DNA of 26,263 bases. Source: Chloroflexota bacterium (GTDB taxonomy: Bacteria > Chloroflexota > Anaerolineae > Anaerolineales > Anaerolineaceae). The DNA is taken from positions 1 to 26,263 of the forward strand of contig JAEXTI010000086.1 in the NCBI GenBank assembly GCA_023406965.1, in the 5' to 3' direction. The notes below the pieces were generated by a model. That model searched no databases and had not been told where the DNA came from. It saw nothing but the letters and a program-made list of their open reading frames with translations. Both the position numbers and the translations under genes were made by a program. Below are positions 14,836 to 23,155 of this stretch, in pieces (positions within the stretch are counted from its first letter, which is position 1; each line of letters opens with the position of its first letter).

Positions 14836-16134
14836 TCAGCCTCCTATCAAGCGGGGTTTCAATGCGCCGGATGTTTCCCAGCGCGGCTGGCCCATCGGTG
14901 AAGTCTCGTCATAACGATAAATGGGGTCAAAGCCCACATCGCCGTTCACCAATTCTTTAGATACATTCGCGATGGCTACCACCCGGCGTGTTTCGTGCCG
15001 GATGCCGATTTGCACCAGTAAATCCACCGCATCGGCGATCATTTGGTTGGCCTCGTGCGAGCGCACCCCGGCATCCGCGCCCATCACTGTTGCCAGGCGG
15101 CGAGCGGCTTCGCGCGGGCTGTCCGCGTGAAAGGTGCATGCACCGCTGTGGCCGGTCATTAACGCCCGGAAAAGGCTCATCGCCGCGCGACCATCGCGTA
15201 CCTCACCGATGATCAGGTAATCTGGAGACATGCGCATGGCGTCGTCCACGCCATCGGCCAGGGTGTAGGGCTTCACGTCCGTTCCAACAGCCTGCGGCCG
15301 GGCTTCCACCGTCTGGACAGTGCGCCGGTCAATCCAGATCTCTTCCGGGTCTTCGATCTTGACGATGCGCCAACCGCCGGGCAGGAAATTGCAGACCGCG
15401 CTGAGCAGGGTGGTTTTCCCGGTGCGCGTGCCGCCGGCGATGAGGATGCGGTAGCCGTCTTCCATCGCGGTTTGCAGCAGGCGCATCATCTCGACCGTCA
15501 TTACGCCGCGCTCCAGCAGCCAGTCCGGCTTAACCGGCTTCTGCTCGTACAGGCGGATATTGATGCTTGGATTCCGCCCGGGCGGGGTCACGATGGGGTG
15601 CAGCGCTTTGATGCGCCCGCCGCCGGGATTATGCTGCGTGGCGGGCAGCTTGGCGTTGATGCTTGGATTGGTTTCGTTCAGCGTCTTGTTCTGCGGCCCA
15701 AGCAGGCGATCCAGAACGCGCCAGATTTCCCCTGCTTCGGGAGCCATATCCACGTTTTCCCATCGCACCGAGCCTTTACGCATGATCTGCACCAGGCCGC
15801 TCGAGTAAATCGCGATCTCAGAGAGGTCTGTCCGCACCGGCGGCAGCAGCAGATCGAGAAAGCCCAGACCAACGATGCGACGGGTCAGATCTTCCGCCAG
15901 TTGGGCTTCGTATTGATATCCTGGCCGCAGGCTGCGCTTGCGCAGGGCCGCGCCAACAACGGTCACAACTCGCTCCTGAATCCGCTGGCGGTCTTCCTCC
16001 GAGGGCGATTGCAGCAGCGCCGGCGGAAATTCCTGATTGACCTGATCGATCACCTCATTGACGACTGCCTGGCGCACAACATCATCCGGCAGCGCCGCCG
16101 CGGACACGTCATACAAACCTAAAATACCTGCCAT
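14836..16134 (-). CDS. cpaF: CpaF/TadA-type secretion ATPase, first set (432 aa)
   Basis: AGGAGA lies upstream of the ATG. The N-terminal helical region is followed by an N-domain (SEIAIYSSGLVQIMRKGS). The P-loop is GGTRTGKT at 234-241, the Asp box is KIEDPEE near 259, Walker B is YLIIGEVRDG at 306-315, and the His box is GHSGACTFHAD at 328-338. All are typical of CpaF/VirB11-superfamily ATPases that power Tad pilus assembly. The gene lies between a CpaE-like and a TadB-like gene, standard Tad order. It retains every canonical motif, unlike the second-set ATPase, so it is likely the fully active motor. Confidence 0.93.
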   Translation of the reverse strand: MAGILGLYDVSAAALPDDVVRQAVVNEVIDQVNQEFPPALLQSPSEEDRQRIQERVVTVVGAALRKRSLRPGYQYEAQLAEDLTRRIVGLGFLDLLLPPVRTDLSEIAIYSSGLVQIMRKGSVRWENVDMAPEAGEIWRVLDRLLGPQNKTLNETNPSINAKLPATQHNPGGGRIKALHPIVTPPGRNPSINIRLYEQKPVKPDWLLERGVMTVEMMRLLQTAMEDGYRILIAGGTRTGKTTLLSAVCNFLPGGWRIVKIEDPEEIWIDRRTVQTVEARPQAVGTDVKPYTLADGVDDAMRMSPDYLIIGEVRDGRAAMSLFRALMTGHSGACTFHADSPREAARRLATVMGADAGVRSHEANQMIADAVDLLVQIGIRHETRRVVAIANVSKELVNGDVGFDPIYRYDETSPMGQPRWETSGALKPRLIGG

Positions 16135-16142
16135 AGAATCTC

Positions 16143-17456
16143 CTATGAAGTAAACCGGATCTTGGGCAGGCGAAGAACGCCGCGGTTGTTTTTCGACGCT
16201 GCCATACTGCTACCCATCGCCGGGAACAGCGTCTCGATGATTGAGCGGATGCCGCCGCCAAAGGTGTCAATGCGCGTCACCGGTGGAATGCCGTTATCCT
16301 GCGCCTGCGCCACCCCCGGCTCGTAAGGCAGCACCGCCGCGATGGGCGGAGCCCACCCTACTGTACCGGCCAGTTCGTCCTGAAAACTGCGTGGCGTGAA
16401 CCCGGAGCGGTCGGTGAACTGGTTGAGTACCAGGTAGATCGATTCCTTAGCCAGACGCTTTTCGCTGCGCATCCCGGAAAGAAGCAGGTTGAGCGTATGG
16501 CGCGTGGCTGCCAGATCGGCCAACGTGGGTCGGGCCACGATCAGGGCAGTGTTGGCAAAGACAATCGAGTGGCCCATCCACAAATCCTCGCTGGCCGGGA
16601 CGTCCATGACAATGGCTGCATAGCGTCCGTCTTCCGAGTCAATCAGCATGCCGTTGATCGTCCCCTCACCGGTGCCTTTCCCCGATACCTCCAAGATTTT
16701 CATATACTCCAGCGATGACTCGGGCGCGAGCAGCACTTCGAGCATCTCTAAACGCTGGATCGCGGCTTGAAACGAGGATTTGCCGGGATGATCGAAATAC
16801 TCGGTCAGGTTGGGTAGGTAGTGCAGCTTGAGATGCGGCGCGGCGGCAGGCGGCAGGCCCATGGAAACCAGCAGTGTCTTGACACTCATTCGCACGGCCA
16901 GTTCATACGCCAGGTTCTCGGCGATCGTCGAGCAGCCCACCCCGCCGGCGTGCGATAGAACCGCGATGCGTTTCGTACCGGTGATGAAGGCCGAATTACT
17001 TGCGCTGGCAAAGCTGGTCACGGTTTGCTGCATCGGCGCGGTTTGCGAAAGCCGGGCGCGTTCGGTGATCGCCGAACCATACGCCGCCTGGAAGATCTCG
17101 ATCCAGTTCACCGGTGCAATGTAGACACCGCGCACCGTATCGACCCGCTCGAACGCGCCTTTGAAATCGCGGTGCGTGGCAGGCAAGATCACCACCGCCA
17201 CCCCTTTCCAGGCAGATATCCGGGAAAGGATATGGATCAACGCGTCCGGATCAGGCGCGATATCCGCCTGCACCACCACCAGCGCGGGCTTGAGATTGTT
17301 CAAGTTGGTTTCAAACATGGACCACTGGGTGGCGTGTCCGGCGATAATGAAGCGGGCATCAGCCAGCATCGGCGGCTGCATCTGGTAATACACCACCTCG
17401 TGCCCGGGACCGGCCAACATGACCGCCACCTTTTGATTGGAATAGGCGTCCGTCAT
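16143..17456 (-). CDS. cpaE: CpaE/TadZ-like protein with a degenerate P-loop, first set (437 aa)
   Basis: AGGAG lies 6 bases upstream of the ATG. Residues 10-130 form a receiver-like domain and residues 160-410 a MinD/ParA-like domain. The nucleotide-binding loop reads HAGGVGCST at 169-177. The usual KGGVGKTT has lost both the signature Lys (now Ala) and the catalytic P-loop Lys (now Cys). The Walker B-like strand is AIVMDVPASED near 275. TadZ/CpaE proteins with atypical ATPase motifs are known and act as localisation factors. Loss of both lysines argues against normal ATP hydrolysis here. It sits between CpaB and CpaF, the expected place. Confidence 0.85.
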   Translation of the reverse strand: MTDAYSNQKVAVMLAGPGHEVVYYQMQPPMLADARFIIAGHATQWSMFETNLNNLKPALVVVQADIAPDPDALIHILSRISAWKGVAVVILPATHRDFKGAFERVDTVRGVYIAPVNWIEIFQAAYGSAITERARLSQTAPMQQTVTSFASASNSAFITGTKRIAVLSHAGGVGCSTIAENLAYELAVRMSVKTLLVSMGLPPAAAPHLKLHYLPNLTEYFDHPGKSSFQAAIQRLEMLEVLLAPESSLEYMKILEVSGKGTGEGTINGMLIDSEDGRYAAIVMDVPASEDLWMGHSIVFANTALIVARPTLADLAATRHTLNLLLSGMRSEKRLAKESIYLVLNQFTDRSGFTPRSFQDELAGTVGWAPPIAAVLPYEPGVAQAQDNGIPPVTRIDTFGGGIRSIIETLFPAMGSSMAASKNNRGVLRLPKIRFTS

Positions 17457-17465
17457 TCCCGGCTC

Positions 17466-18386
17466 CTACTTCTTGCCGCGGTTTTCGTTGAGTGTTTCGT
17501 ACAGATCGCCCAGATTGAGCGTGACCACGTCGTTGGATTGGATATTCAGGCCTGCCGCGGGTTCCAGCGCCAGGTGGATCGTGCCGTACTGATCCAGCGC
17601 AGCCAGTAGCGAAACCGGATCGGCCCATAAGCCGGGTGCCACCTCGATCTTGGTCGTCGGCACGTCCAGGACGATGACCGAGCCTTCTTGCGCGGCCATC
17701 GTGGTGCGTGCCGAGGAATACAACTGATCTTCGGATGCGCCGGCCGGCACTTCTTCGTAGCGGAAGGACTGCGGCACCATCAAGACACGCACGCCGGTCA
17801 CGGCCAACCGCGCTAGGGGAGATTGCGGCGGTTGTGGTGTAGGCGTGCTGGTGGGCGTTGGGACAGGCGCGCCGGGAACTGCGCTGGTCGGAACTTCAGT
17901 GGGTAAGCCAAAATCCGTCAACGGGCCGGTCATTACGCTCACCGGATTATTGGAGAGCAGATCGGGGGACAGCATGCCAATAATCGTGACAGTCTGCCCG
18001 GGCCGCAGCAGCCCGGCGATGCCGCTTGCCTGGTTAACGTGGATCGCCAGCGCCACATGCCCTTCGGGTAACTCTGCTGGGATCCCCGCACCGGCGATCT
18101 CGCCCAACACCGACTGGACGATGAAGTCGCCGGGAGCGCGGCCCACCGCCAGCATCTTGCCCACAGCATCTTCTGTCTTGGTCAACGCATCCGCCGGACG
18201 AGCGCCCATCGGAATGGTGCGCAGTTCGAGTAAAGCATCGCTGAGAATAGTGCCGGGAGCTATGGCGGATTTGGCCACAACGATTTGGGTTGGCCGGATC
18301 ACGCCATTGAGCAGCGCAATCACCATCAGGCCAATCACAACCGCCAGAACGATGGCAATCAGGGGTGAACGTTTTTTGGGTTCCAT
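17466..18386 (-). CDS. cpaB: CpaB/RcpC-like pilus assembly protein, first set (306 aa)
   Basis: The start MEPKKRSP is chosen because AGGAGA lies just upstream; the longer frame begins within the leader with no such site. A span at about residues 9-27 is followed by a SAF domain (SAIAPGTILSDALLELRTIP, then AVGRAPGDFI). An RcpC domain follows (PEGHVALAIHVNQASGIAGL, LRPGQTVTIIG). A Pro/Thr-rich linker (PTPTSTPTPQPPQSP) near residue 185 precedes a last domain. CpaB supports channel formation or pilus passage. It directly follows the VirB4-like ATPase gene and begins the first Tad set. Confidence 0.87.
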   Translation of the reverse strand: MEPKKRSPLIAIVLAVVIGLMVIALLNGVIRPTQIVVAKSAIAPGTILSDALLELRTIPMGARPADALTKTEDAVGKMLAVGRAPGDFIVQSVLGEIAGAGIPAELPEGHVALAIHVNQASGIAGLLRPGQTVTIIGMLSPDLLSNNPVSVMTGPLTDFGLPTEVPTSAVPGAPVPTPTSTPTPQPPQSPLARLAVTGVRVLMVPQSFRYEEVPAGASEDQLYSSARTTMAAQEGSVIVLDVPTTKIEVAPGLWADPVSLLAALDQYGTIHLALEPAAGLNIQSNDVVTLNLGDLYETLNENRGKK

Positions 18387-18439
18387 AAAAGTCTCCTGTC
18401 TCAAAATAGAATCCGGCAGAATACACCGCCGGCTACAAC

Positions 18440-21400
18440 TCAAATTCCAGGGTGGGCGCCGAGCTGGCGGAAGATTTCCCGGTCGGATGGTTCATTGCAC
18501 ACCACCATCAACGGGCGCATCAGGATTGGCTCCAGCAGGTGAACATCATCCGAATAACCAAACTTGGCTATCGCCAGGGTTTTCGGGATACGCGCCAGGT
18601 AGCGCTTGTATTCGGTGTTGACCAGACCTTTTTCAGACCGCCCGAGATGGGGAAGGATCAGGTCGCGGTCTTTCGGGTCTTTGGTTTGAAAGACGAACAG
18701 GTTGGCGCATGACGATAAAATTCCGGATGGCAGTTCGCTGACCGTTTGCGCCAGCAGGTGCAGGAAAACGCCGTATTTACGCCCATCCCGCCACATGGTT
18801 TGAAAGATATGACTGACCGCATTGCTGTTATCGCCAGAACCTTGATCCGAAGCCGCGCCACCGGAAACGCCGGTCAGCACCTTATTGGCTTCCTCGAAGA
18901 AGATTTGCATGGTTGGGAACCGGCGGTAACCATCCAGGGCTTCGCGCCGCCTGGCCACCGCGTCAAAATAAAGAATGCTGGAGAGCAGGGACAGCAGCGC
19001 GGCTTTGGGATACTCATCCATTTCCGAGCCACCTTCGATGACCGTGATCCCCCACGGATCCTCCGGCGAACCGAGCAGTCCGAGATCTTCTACCGCCAGA
19101 GTGTCATTGCCCGCGCCATACTGGCGCGCCATCTGGCCTTCCGCGAATTGTTCCAGCCGCAGTAAAACGCCTTCCAGGCTGGTGTGACTGGACTGATCGT
19201 TCTTCGGCAGCGTTTGCTTGTATTGGTGAAGCTTCTGCACCAGGGTCACCATGCTCAAGCGCCGGCTGCGATGAACCGCCAGCGCCTGCAGGGCGATGGG
19301 ATCGAGATTGGCAATCCGCTCGCCCACCGCAACCGTGCTGGCCATTCCATATTCCACCCAACAGCGTTCGATGGCCGCTGTCTCGCCGGCGTCCGTCACA
19401 ACCGCCCAGGGATTCGGCACCGACTGCGTCCGTTTCGTTTCCGGATCCGTGATCTGCCAGAAATCGTTTTGAACAAAGGGATCACCGGTCAGCACGCCCG
19501 CGTTGCGGTACAAATCGGTCAAGGCGCGCCGGATAAAGCCAAGTTGGCGCGGCCCCATGCGCCCGGCGTTGGCAAAGAGTTCTGCCACCATGCTGCGGTA
19601 GCGCCCAGCGTCGATACGTTTGGGCACCTGTAAGATATTCCAGCGCAAGGGCCTTTGGCCGCCGGGGAAGAGCTGGCGAATATCCACCTGGTCTTCCATC
19701 CCCGGCCAGTTCAGCGCTTTCCGCCAACCCTGCCCGAAGTCCAGCACGATGCTGCGGTAATGCCACTGGCGGGTGGTTTCTAAGGCCATGCGCTCGGCGG
19801 CAATGGATTTGCCAAAGCCGGTATCCCCAACAAAAGCCGTGTGGAAATGACGGTCAGACGTGATATTCAATAGCGCTTTGGTGAGCTCGCCGGTCTCGCT
19901 AGACCACTGGTGGCCAAGTGTCACGTCACCGGGCATGTTGGGGTAAAAAGCAAAGGAAGGCGTCTCTTCCTGCACCGTCAGCGCCGTGCCATGCTCGTAC
20001 ATGCCGGGCGCGGTATAGGCTGCCAGCTGCAGCATGGTCAGCAGGGTAGAATCGGCATACCCGCTCATCACTTCCGGGATGCTTTCCACACGCGTCGAAG
20101 GCGTAAACGCCCGCGCATGCAGCCCGATGTAGGCCTGTTCCGCCGGGCTGAGATTCCGCGCCTGGACACCGGTGACGACATCCTCTATGCCGTGAAATGC
20201 TTCCGGAATCAATCCGATCAGCGACTGCGCGCCCGCTTCGGAGCGCGCCAGGGCGTAAACGTCGGTGTAATACGCGCCTTCCTTGCTGGCAACATCCAGT
20301 AGCTTTTGCTGCGTGCGCATGATGTGGGTCAGGAGGATATAGGGATCTTCCTGCCACTGATAGCTGTTGGACAGTGAGAAGGAGGGCGCGACGCCAACGC
20401 TCATTCCACCGGTCCACCCGCGCCCGATCGCCTGCCCGATGCCGGTGGATTCCGACTGCGAGCGTGTTGTGCTGACCGAATCGGAATGGCTCTTGCTGAC
20501 TGCCGTGCTAGCCGTATCCGCCACCGAGTCGGTCTCCGCGCCGGAGGTTGTCCAGGTCTCCGAGTTCGAAACGGAATGGCTTTGCGAGTTGGTCTGCGCC
20601 TGACTGTGCGTTTCCGCATGACTCTCCGTGGTGGCGTTGCTAACCGAGACGGAGTGGGATGTGGTATCCGCGCTGCCGCTGCTGGAGGTTACGCCATCCG
20701 AGCTGCCCCAATTGGCGCTGCCGCTAACATTGGCCGATAATCCCACCCCGGCCGGGGCGATGCTTCCGCCAACGCCCCCGTTGACGCCATATCCGGAGCT
20801 GTCCGTGTGCATGGTGGCAGACCCGGAGGATTCGGTATGAGAGGATCCATCCGTGACCGTCTCACCGTGCGTTTGGGCGATGCCGTTGGTCTCGGAAACG
20901 CCGGTGGTGGTCGCCTGGCCGGTTGTATCGGTCTCGGTGACGCCCACGGAATGGGACCAACCGCGCGTGCTGGCATGACCCACTGTATGAGCCTGCCCTT
21001 CGGTGTTGGTAACTCCATCCGTTGCACCTTGTCCTTCGGAGACGCCGGTCGCATGGTTTTCACCGTAGGAATTGGAAGCGTTTTCGGAAAGGCCGCCGGT
21101 TAATATTGCCGGCAGGCTGACGCCGAAAGAAGCTGCTCTCACGCCCATTTGCCGTGAAGCATACACAGATGTATTCTCGGCTTGGGCGGTCAGCATGTTG
21201 GTAATGCTCTTCAACGAGACGTGGTTGGCGAGGACCATGATCAGAAATTCCTCGCGCAGCGTGCTCATCCCGCGGAAAAGCAGCTCGTTTTGTTGTAAAG
21301 CGTATTGCTGTGGCGCGTTTCCAGACCCGGCCAGGGGATCGCGCAGCGATTGGTCTCCGCCGCGCGCGTTTTCGCGTGGGTCTGGATGACCGACGGTTAC

Positions 21401-21931
21401 GATAGCATGCGGCATCTCTTGCAGCGCACGGAAGACCCAATCGGCGATCTCGACTGTCAAGGGCTCTAATTTAGCCTGCCGGTACGCGCCGGCCAGGGTG
21501 GAACGAAGAACTGCGATATCCAGCCGGGATTTTCGCTCCGCTTCCTCCAGGGTGGTATGAAAGGCGGAAACGCCGTAACATTGCACAATTCCGATGGGCG
21601 GGTCATAGATGCCGGCAGCCAGGTACACCAGGTTGATGCCAGAACCATACATACCCCGCAGAGCAGTGCGCATCTTTTGCAGCAAGCCGGCATCCCGACG
21701 CACGTCCAGCGGAATATAGACCAATTGTAGAAGTCGAATGACCCGATAGCCTGCGTAAGTGACCCCGCCTTCGCGTTCAACGGCTTTTAACCAGATGGCG
21801 TCCAACACATGCCGGGCTGGATCGAATTGGATCCCCGCGTTTTCAATGCGAAGATCGTCCGGGATGGCCAGCCTGTCTTTGGGATGCAGCCATGGAATGT
21901 GATCGGTTATCTGGTTGAGGATGGTTGCCAT
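18440..21931 (-). CDS. VirB4/HerA-type ATPase with a large Ser/Thr/Gly-rich insertion (1163 aa)
   Basis: The start ATG follows AGGA. The N-terminal domain runs to about residue 280. Residues 283-523 form a low-complexity region rich in Ser, Thr, Gly, Asn and His (for example SHSVSVSNATTESHAETHSQ). The motor domain follows: the Walker A P-loop GDTGFGKS at 702-709, VLDFGQGW at 729-736, Walker B MQIFFEEAN at 1008-1016, and LAQTVSELP at about 1060. These motifs match VirB4/TraC and HerA-FtsK type ATPases of type IV secretion systems and DNA translocases. Such proteins usually run about 800-900 residues, so the insertion largely explains the extra length. The gene opens the CpaB-CpaE-CpaF set. It is likely a hexameric motor at the cytoplasmic membrane. 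Its substrate (DNA or protein) cannot be told from sequence. Confidence 0.88.
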   Translation of the reverse strand: MATILNQITDHIPWLHPKDRLAIPDDLRIENAGIQFDPARHVLDAIWLKAVEREGGVTYAGYRVIRLLQLVYIPLDVRRDAGLLQKMRTALRGMYGSGINLVYLAAGIYDPPIGIVQCYGVSAFHTTLEEAERKSRLDIAVLRSTLAGAYRQAKLEPLTVEIADWVFRALQEMPHAIVTVGHPDPRENARGGDQSLRDPLAGSGNAPQQYALQQNELLFRGMSTLREEFLIMVLANHVSLKSITNMLTAQAENTSVYASRQMGVRAASFGVSLPAILTGGLSENASNSYGENHATGVSEGQGATDGVTNTEGQAHTVGHASTRGWSHSVGVTETDTTGQATTTGVSETNGIAQTHGETVTDGSSHTESSGSATMHTDSSGYGVNGGVGGSIAPAGVGLSANVSGSANWGSSDGVTSSSGSADTTSHSVSVSNATTESHAETHSQAQTNSQSHSVSNSETWTTSGAETDSVADTASTAVSKSHSDSVSTTRSQSESTGIGQAIGRGWTGGMSVGVAPSFSLSNSYQWQEDPYILLTHIMRTQQKLLDVASKEGAYYTDVYALARSEAGAQSLIGLIPEAFHGIEDVVTGVQARNLSPAEQAYIGLHARAFTPSTRVESIPEVMSGYADSTLLTMLQLAAYTAPGMYEHGTALTVQEETPSFAFYPNMPGDVTLGHQWSSETGELTKALLNITSDRHFHTAFVGDTGFGKSIAAERMALETTRQWHYRSIVLDFGQGWRKALNWPGMEDQVDIRQLFPGGQRPLRWNILQVPKRIDAGRYRSMVAELFANAGRMGPRQLGFIRRALTDLYRNAGVLTGDPFVQNDFWQITDPETKRTQSVPNPWAVVTDAGETAAIERCWVEYGMASTVAVGERIANLDPIALQALAVHRSRRLSMVTLVQKLHQYKQTLPKNDQSSHTSLEGVLLRLEQFAEGQMARQYGAGNDTLAVEDLGLLGSPEDPWGITVIEGGSEMDEYPKAALLSLLSSILYFDAVARRREALDGYRRFPTMQIFFEEANKVLTGVSGGAASDQGSGDNSNAVSHIFQTMWRDGRKYGVFLHLLAQTVSELPSGILSSCANLFVFQTKDPKDRDLILPHLGRSEKGLVNTEYKRYLARIPKTLAIAKFGYSDDVHLLEPILMRPLMVVCNEPSDREIFRQLGAHPGI
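20363..21085 (-). other. Low-complexity Ser/Thr/Gly insertion region within the VirB4-like ATPase
   Basis: This stretch encodes about 240 residues of short Ser-, Thr-, Gly- and His-rich units. The first half (to about residue 370) has Gly every 4-9 residues. A Gly-rich middle section (YGVNGGVGGS and following) precedes a second half dominated by alternating Ser and polar residues. It lies between the N-terminal and motor domains. The pattern suggests a long flexible or extended repeat that may be exposed or modified. It is described here from the sequence only. Confidence 0.85.
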
Positions 21932-21957
21932 GTGGTTTCCTGGTTAATGAAGGGTGA

Positions 21958-22004
21958 ATGTCTCGCCAGATCGCCAAAGTTCGGTTGGTGAGCTTGCGAG
22001 ACAT
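21958..22004 (-). repeat. 9-bp inverted repeat upstream of the VirB4-like gene
   Basis: Bases 21958-21966 and 21996-22004 are perfect reverse complements (9 bp) with a 29-base loop. A separate perfect 10-bp palindrome, cttgcgcaag, is at 22011-22020. Both lie in the 125-base gap before the large ATPase gene. No U-tract follows, so I do not call a terminator. They may affect mRNA processing or be a protein-binding site. Confidence 0.5.
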
Positions 22005-22056
22005 CCCTTGCTTGCGCAAGAGATATCCGCTTTCAATGGTTGTTGATCCAGTTTCC

Positions 22057-22323
22057 TTACTGTGTCACGCTTGTTTTGTTGCCCGTTTCACGAACCGAAT
22101 ACTTTGGCGAGCGAACAACGTATGCGCCTGCCGGCACGCGGTCGGTGTTGCTCCTGGTGCGAACTGGTTGGGATTGCGGTTCCCGGGTCCGCATCCGCAG
22201 CAGTAAGCCCATTTGCGCAATCAAGGCCGCAAAAGCAGCGGTGACGATGATGCCAGCCAGGGCAATGATCACGAAGATCAAGCCCAACACTGGACCGCGA
22301 AAAACCTCCAATAGCTCATTCAT
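22057..22323 (-). CDS. Small single-span membrane protein (88 aa)
   Basis: The start MNELLEVFRG is chosen because GTGAGGAGTG lies 6 or so bases upstream; a start 12 codons earlier has no ribosome site. One hydrophobic segment spans about residues 9-38 (LIFVIIALAGIIVTAAFAAL), and a basic, Arg/Ser-rich polar tail follows. I recognise no family. It lies between a polytopic membrane protein and the VirB4-like ATPase gene, with gaps of about 125 bases on each side, larger than elsewhere in the operon. It may be an accessory subunit of the secretion complex. Confidence 0.7.
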   Translation of the reverse strand: MNELLEVFRGPVLGLIFVIIALAGIIVTAAFAALIAQMGLLLRMRTREPQSQPVRTRSNTDRVPAGAYVVRSPKYSVRETGNKTSVTQ

Positions 22324-22413
22324 CGATGCACTCCTCACGTTAGGTTTTCTAAAAGGCACAACTCTCGTTAACGGAACTACTCATCCATCTGGAATAGAGT
22401 AGAAAATCGAGCA

Positions 22414-22433
22414 GGGCAATTCGCCAATTACCC
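22414..22433. repeat. Imperfect palindrome in the gap between two membrane-protein genes
   Basis: The sequence gggcaattcgccaattaccc is nearly self-complementary (AATT blocks flanking a GC core, with G/C-rich ends). It lies in the 126-base gap upstream of the small membrane protein gene. It could be a weak hairpin or an operator. I see no strong promoter beside it. Confidence 0.35.
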
Positions 22434-22449
22434 GGTTCCATTCGCTACC

Positions 22450-23133
22450 CTATTGCCGGACACGGTATCGTTCAATCAGTTCGTGCGCCGCGGCCACCGG
22501 CGCGGAAAGTGAAATGGGGTTCAGCAGAAGCTGCTGTAAGAGCATGGCGAAATATCCAAGAGGAATCACCAGCCACAGTGCCCATAGGATGATGGTGGTC
22601 ACATTCCCGCGCGTATTGCTCAATACCAGAGCAGCGCTGTCGGCGGATCCGATCAAGGCAGCCCATTGTTCGGCGGATAAGGCCGAGGTATAGGTCAGAT
22701 ACAATCGGCTGCCAATGACTGCCAGGGCGTAAATGGCAATCCCGGACTTGATATTCCACAAGGTAGTCAACTGCTGCTGGCGCGTCGCCAGCAAAACCAC
22801 CACGCCAAACAGCCACATCGCTGCGCCAATCCAGGGCACCGGCGCGCCCATCTGCCACTGGCTGATCAGCCATAAGCCCAGGACAATCCCGGTCAGTGTT
22901 TGGGCGGTGTGGGGATCGGACAAGGCTACTTCCCGCCCTTCCCGCGCCGGGCGGAACATGGCCCGGTTTTGAATCTCGCGATCCACGAAGCGCATGACCG
23001 CTACCGCGCACCCAATACTCAGCAGCGCCGGCGCAGAATCGGCCAGCCAATACAGCGTGACCAGGATGCCGTTGAGAATAAAGGTTGGCAGCGCAGCCAG
23101 AAATTCGCCAAACAAGATCATGAGATCGTTCAT
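22450..23133 (-). CDS. Polytopic membrane protein of unknown function (227 aa)
   Basis: Five to six hydrophobic segments are visible: about residues 9-28, 32-48, 78-92, 101-117, 129-147 and 180-203. A charged loop (DREIQNRAMFRPAREGREVA) lies after the second. GGAG lies 9 bases upstream of the ATG. The number of spans and position beside a VirB4-like ATPase invite comparison with VirB6-type channel proteins, but I see no motif that proves it. The call stays as an unknown polytopic membrane protein. Confidence 0.75.
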   Translation of the reverse strand: MNDLMILFGEFLAALPTFILNGILVTLYWLADSAPALLSIGCAVAVMRFVDREIQNRAMFRPAREGREVALSDPHTAQTLTGIVLGLWLISQWQMGAPVPWIGAAMWLFGVVVLLATRQQQLTTLWNIKSGIAIYALAVIGSRLYLTYTSALSAEQWAALIGSADSAALVLSNTRGNVTTIILWALWLVIPLGYFAMLLQQLLLNPISLSAPVAAAHELIERYRVRQ

Positions 23134-23155
23134 CGCGGAAGGCTCCGATGGCGTG

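Noticed and set aside
20363..21085. Possibility that the Ser/Thr/Gly-rich stretch is a CRISPR array or tandem DNA repeat
   Set aside because: The codons vary and no constant DNA repeat unit with spacers is seen; the pattern is at the protein level.
22324..22449. Weak internal promoter candidate (TTGCCC with TCTATT at 15-base spacing, minus strand) in the gap
   Set aside because: Spacing and -10 match are poor, and no other support is present, so I do not list it as a promoter.
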